Under the pieces are notes generated by a model. The model was not told the DNA's origin. It saw nothing but the letters and a program-made list of their open reading frames with translations, and made no database searches. Shown here one piece after another: positions 8,507 to 10,576 of a stretch of 10,576 nt of DNA. The translations under genes were made by a program, and so were the position numbers. Within the stretch, counting starts at the first letter, position 1. Every line of letters starts with the position of its first letter. The stretch comes from an uncultured Pseudorhodobacter sp. (GTDB lineage Bacteria > Pseudomonadota > Alphaproteobacteria > Rhodobacterales > Rhodobacteraceae), in NCBI GenBank assembly GCA_945957495.1, contig CAMFLG010000069.1:1-10576 (forward strand), written 5' to 3'.

Positions 8507-9346
8507 TTAAACCGGAATGTTGTCGATCAACCGCACACCGTCCAGCCAGGCCGCCGCCAGCATCCGGCGCGGGCGGTGCGGGTCATCCGACGGCATCAGC
8601 GTTTCCGCGTCGCGCAATTCGATATACTCCACCCGGTCAAACCCCGCGCCCCGGATCGCCTCTGCCGCCTCGCGGATCGCCATACGGTCGGATTGCCCGG
8701 CGCGGATATCCGCAGCCGCCGCAGTGATGGCGGCGTAAAGGATGCTTGCCTTGCCCCGGCCCTGCGGCGTCAGCCGCACGTTGCGCGACGACATCGCCAG
8801 CCCGTCCGCCTCGCGGATGGTTTCGCAGCCCACCACAGTGACCGGCAGGTTCAGATCGCGCACCAGCCGCAGCACCACCTGCAACTGCTGCCAGTCCTTC
8901 TGGCCGAAATAGCCGCGATTGGCCTCGGTCATGCCGAACAGCTTTGTCACCACCGTGGCCACGCCGTCGAAATGCCCGGGCCGCATCCGCCCCTCCAGCG
9001 GTTCGGACACGCCAAGCACCGAAACGGTGGTGGCGTGGCCATCGGGATAGACCTCTTCCGGGGCGGGGATGAAGGCCACATCCACCCCGACCGTGTTCAG
9101 CAAGGCCACATCCGCCTCTTCGGTGCGGGGGTATTTCTTCAGGTCTTCCGGGTTGTTGAACTGCTTGGGGTTCACAAAGATCGTGGTGATCACCCGGTCA
9201 CATTCCGCCTTTGCGCGCCGCGCCAGGCTCAGATGCCCGTCATGCAGGGCGCCCATGGTGGGCACCACGCCAACGACCTCGCCCGCCGCTTTCCAGCCCC
9301 GGACGACATCGCGCAATTCGGCCACACGCCGCAGAATGATCGTCAA
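8507..9346 (-). CDS. panC: Pantothenate synthetase (pantoate--beta-alanine ligase)
   Basis: PanC catalyses the ATP-dependent condensation of (R)-pantoate with beta-alanine to pantothenate in the cytoplasm, on the way to coenzyme A. The 279 residues match the family's usual length. They include PTMGALHDGHLSL (29-41) with the HxGH nucleotide-binding motif at 35-38, FVNPKQF (57-63), GQKDWQQL (148-155) and the KMSKS-like MSSRN (185-189). The most likely start is a TTG at 9346, which overlaps the panB TGA and is preceded by AAGGGGACG at good spacing. No ATG is near; the next candidate, a GTG at codon 8, would remove the first conserved strand. The overlap with panB indicates coupled translation of the two pathway genes. 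It converges on the LysR-type regulator. Confidence 0.95.
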   Translation of the reverse strand: MTIILRRVAELRDVVRGWKAAGEVVGVVPTMGALHDGHLSLARRAKAECDRVITTIFVNPKQFNNPEDLKKYPRTEEADVALLNTVGVDVAFIPAPEEVYPDGHATTVSVLGVSEPLEGRMRPGHFDGVATVVTKLFGMTEANRGYFGQKDWQQLQVVLRLVRDLNLPVTVVGCETIREADGLAMSSRNVRLTPQGRGKASILYAAITAAAADIRAGQSDRMAIREAAEAIRGAGFDRVEYIELRDAETLMPSDDPHRPRRMLAAAWLDGVRLIDNIPV

Positions 9347-10179
9347 GATTTCGTCCCCTTCGCCAGAACATCGGCAAAGGCATGCTCCTCTTTCGGAAAC
9401 GCCCTTGCGCGCACCTCTGCCGCGTAATCGGCAATCGCCGCATCCGCCGCAGCCCCCAATTCGGCATAGCGTTTGACGAATTTCGGCCGGAACTCGGTGA
9501 ACAGCCCCAGCATGTCATCCAGCACCAGAACCTGCCCGTCGCAATGAATCCCCGCGCCAATGCCGATGGTCGGGATCGCCAGCCGCTGGGTGATCCGCCC
9601 GGCAAGGCCCATCGGCACCTTTTCCAGCACGACCGAGAAGGCGCCTGCCGCCTCTATCGCCAGGGCATCGGCCATCACGCTGTCGCCTTCACCGTCGCGG
9701 CCCACCACCTTATAGCCGCCAAGGGTGTTCACCGATTGCGGCGTAAGGCCGATATGCGCCATCACCGGCACGCCGCGCTTGGTCAGAAACGCAATGGTTT
9801 CCGCCATATGCATGCCACCTTCCAGCTTGACCGCGGGCGCCCCGGTTTCCGCCAAAAGCCGCGCCGCATTGCGATAGGCCTGCGCCGGGCTTTCCTCGTA
9901 TGACCCGAACGGCATGTCGATCACCGCCATCGCCCGGCTTAGCCCCTTCACCACCGACCTGCCGTGCAGCAGCATCATCTCCATTGTGACGCCCAGCGTC
10001 GAGGGCAGCCCATGCAGCACCATCCCCACCGAATCGCCCACCAGCGCGATGTCGCAATGCGCATCCACCAGCCGCGCGCCGGGCGTGGTATAGGCGGTCA
10101 GCACCACCAGCGGGGTCTGACCCTTGCGGGCGCGGATATCGGGGGGCAGCACCGGGCGGGCGGGGGAGGTGGCACTCAT
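9343..10179 (-). CDS. panB: 3-methyl-2-oxobutanoate hydroxymethyltransferase (ketopantoate hydroxymethyltransferase)
   Basis: PanB transfers a one-carbon unit from 5,10-methylene-tetrahydrofolate to alpha-ketoisovalerate to form ketopantoate, the first committed step of pantothenate synthesis. The 278-residue form starting at the ATG at 10179 matches family length, about 265-280. Metal-binding residues are visible: D49 in LVGDSVG (46-52), D88 in IDMPFGSY (87-94) and E120 in KLEGG (118-122). The catalytic glutamate corresponds to E186 in VLEKVP (184-189). HIGLTPQ (142-148) and IGIGAG are also present. An open frame extends 46 codons further upstream to 10317, but that part is not family-like and would run through the spacer. 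GGAG eight bases before 10179 supports the shorter start. panC follows with a 4-base overlap. panD and panE are not in the window. Confidence 0.95.
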   Translation of the reverse strand: MSATSPARPVLPPDIRARKGQTPLVVLTAYTTPGARLVDAHCDIALVGDSVGMVLHGLPSTLGVTMEMMLLHGRSVVKGLSRAMAVIDMPFGSYEESPAQAYRNAARLLAETGAPAVKLEGGMHMAETIAFLTKRGVPVMAHIGLTPQSVNTLGGYKVVGRDGEGDSVMADALAIEAAGAFSVVLEKVPMGLAGRITQRLAIPTIGIGAGIHCDGQVLVLDDMLGLFTEFRPKFVKRYAELGAAADAAIADYAAEVRARAFPKEEHAFADVLAKGTKS

Positions 10180-10250
10180 CTTATCGGCTCCGCAGTTGGC
10201 AACTTGCCTGCCATATGGGCACAAGCCCGCCGCAACAGCAAGATTTTTGC

Positions 10251-10263
10251 GCTGCATTGCAGC
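10251..10263. repeat. Perfect 6-bp inverted repeat GCTGCA-T-TGCAGC
   Basis: GCTGCATTGCAGC has 6 bp arms around one base and lies 13 bp ahead of the cupin gene's -35 candidate. It is a possible operator for either divergent gene. No known regulator is recognised from the motif. Confidence 0.5.
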
Positions 10264-10275
10264 AGCCGACCCCTC

Positions 10276-10306
10276 TTGACCTTGCGGCGCATCCGGGGCG
10301 CTATGC
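10276..10306 (+). promoter_or_regulatory. Candidate sigma-70-type promoter of the cupin gene
   Basis: TTGACC at 10276-10281, part of CTTGAC as is common in alphaproteobacterial housekeeping promoters, is followed after 17-19 bp by GCTATGC (10300-10306) as a plausible -10. A start site near 10312 would give a leader of about 20 bases containing CGGAG, the Shine-Dalgarno of the gene at 10332. Confidence 0.5.
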
Positions 10307-10312
10307 AGCGCC
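10297..10312. repeat. Perfect inverted repeat GGCGCT-N4-AGCGCC over the cupin -10/+1
   Basis: GGCGCTATGCAGCGCC has 6 bp perfect arms and a 4-base centre. It coincides with the predicted -10 and transcription start of the cupin gene, where a bound repressor would block initiation. It could also form a small 5' hairpin in the transcript. Function is an inference. Confidence 0.5.
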
Positions 10313-10331
10313 AACAAAAGCGGAGTCCGCC

Positions 10332-10576
10332 ATGCACCTGATCCAACGTGTCACCCGTGACGGGATCACCCCCGAAGTCACCCGCCCGGATGCCCAAAAG
10401 GTGCTTGCGGGCGACCCCGTTCACACCACCTGGCTGGTCGAAGAAACCGACGGGCTGTATTGCGGGCTTTGGCAGTCCACCCCCGGCAAATGGGGGATCA
10501 GCTATGACGAATGGGAATATGTCTATATTCACGAGGGCCATTCGATCCTGACCCACGCCAACGGCACCGCCACCAC
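10332..10576 (+). CDS. Cupin-domain protein (Cupin_3 / DUF861-like), 3' end cut by window edge
   Basis: An open frame of about 81 codons runs from the ATG at 10332 off the right edge. CGGAG stands just ahead of the start. The visible part is a small beta-rich protein with GLWQSTPGKWGISYDEWEY (about 45-63) and VYIHEGHSIL (64-73), the pattern of short single-domain cupins of the Cupin_3 type, related to EutQ-like and (S)-ureidoglycine aminohydrolase-like proteins. In full-length relatives the domain is about 110-120 residues. No signal peptide is seen, so it is probably cytoplasmic. Substrate and role are unknown. It is transcribed away from panB, and there is no evidence that it belongs to the pantothenate pathway. 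Confidence 0.8.
   Translation, partial: MHLIQRVTRDGITPEVTRPDAQKVLAGDPVHTTWLVEETDGLYCGLWQSTPGKWGISYDEWEYVYIHEGHSILTHANGTAT

Larger units (their letters stand above)
10180..10331. promoter_or_regulatory. Divergent spacer between panB and the cupin gene
   Basis: These 152 bp separate two genes read outwards. For panB (minus strand) a possible promoter is TTGCTG (10241-10236) with CATATG (10217-10212) 18 bp downstream, which is weak. For the cupin gene a better promoter lies at 10276-10306. Two perfect inverted repeats, at 10251-10263 and 10297-10312, are described separately. Nothing suggests a small gene or RNA here. Confidence 0.5.

Noticed and set aside
10180..10317. 46-residue N-terminal extension of panB
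   Set aside because: The extension is not family-like, would cover the promoter spacer, and lacks the Shine-Dalgarno seen before the ATG at 10179.

Overview
The window looks like a chromosomal metabolic region from a GC-rich alphaproteobacterium, probably of the Rhodobacteraceae. This is an inference from three things: the close resemblance of the sugar-uptake genes to the Agrobacterium/Azospirillum chvE-ggu system, the codon use strongly biased to G or C at third positions, and the CTTGAC-type promoter ahead of the last gene. I see no mobile elements, CRISPR arrays, rRNA or tRNA genes. The content is ordinary catabolism and vitamin biosynthesis rather than a defence or accessory island.

Region 1 (bases 1-7408, minus strand) is one long, tightly packed operon read from right to left. 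It encodes a ChvE-type multiple-monosaccharide ABC importer: periplasmic binding protein chvE, double ATPase mmsA/gguA and permease mmsB/gguB. These are followed by three enzymes: GguC/AraD1 (FAH-like, probable 2-keto-3-deoxy-L-arabinonate dehydratase), an IlvD/Edd-family L-arabinonate dehydratase, and a Gfo/Idh/MocA-family D-galactose/L-arabinose 1-dehydrogenase cut by the window's left edge. Together they fit uptake of L-arabinose, D-galactose or D-fucose and the non-phosphorylative (oxidative) arabinose route towards 2-oxoglutarate semialdehyde. The lactonase and the semialdehyde dehydrogenase are not in the window. Two junctions are TGATG stop/start overlaps, and the others are 7-10 bp gaps. 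The exception is chvE-mmsA, whose 66 bp gap holds a strong hairpin.

Region 2 (7409-8499) is an AT-rich divergent control region followed by a plus-strand LysR-type regulator resembling GbpR. The control region contains an ATC-N9-GAT (T-N11-A) LysR-type box right beside a possible -35 for chvE, so the regulator probably controls the operon and itself.

Region 3 (8507-10179, minus strand) is a panB-panC pair for pantothenate synthesis. It converges on the regulator with only 7 bp between stop codons. panC appears to start with TTG overlapping the panB stop.

Region 4 (10180-10576) is a 152 bp divergent spacer with two perfect inverted repeats and a promoter candidate. It leads into a plus-strand cupin-domain gene cut by the right edge. 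The most useful things to check are the GguC assignment, the chvE-mmsA hairpin, the LysR box and the palindromes ahead of the cupin gene.
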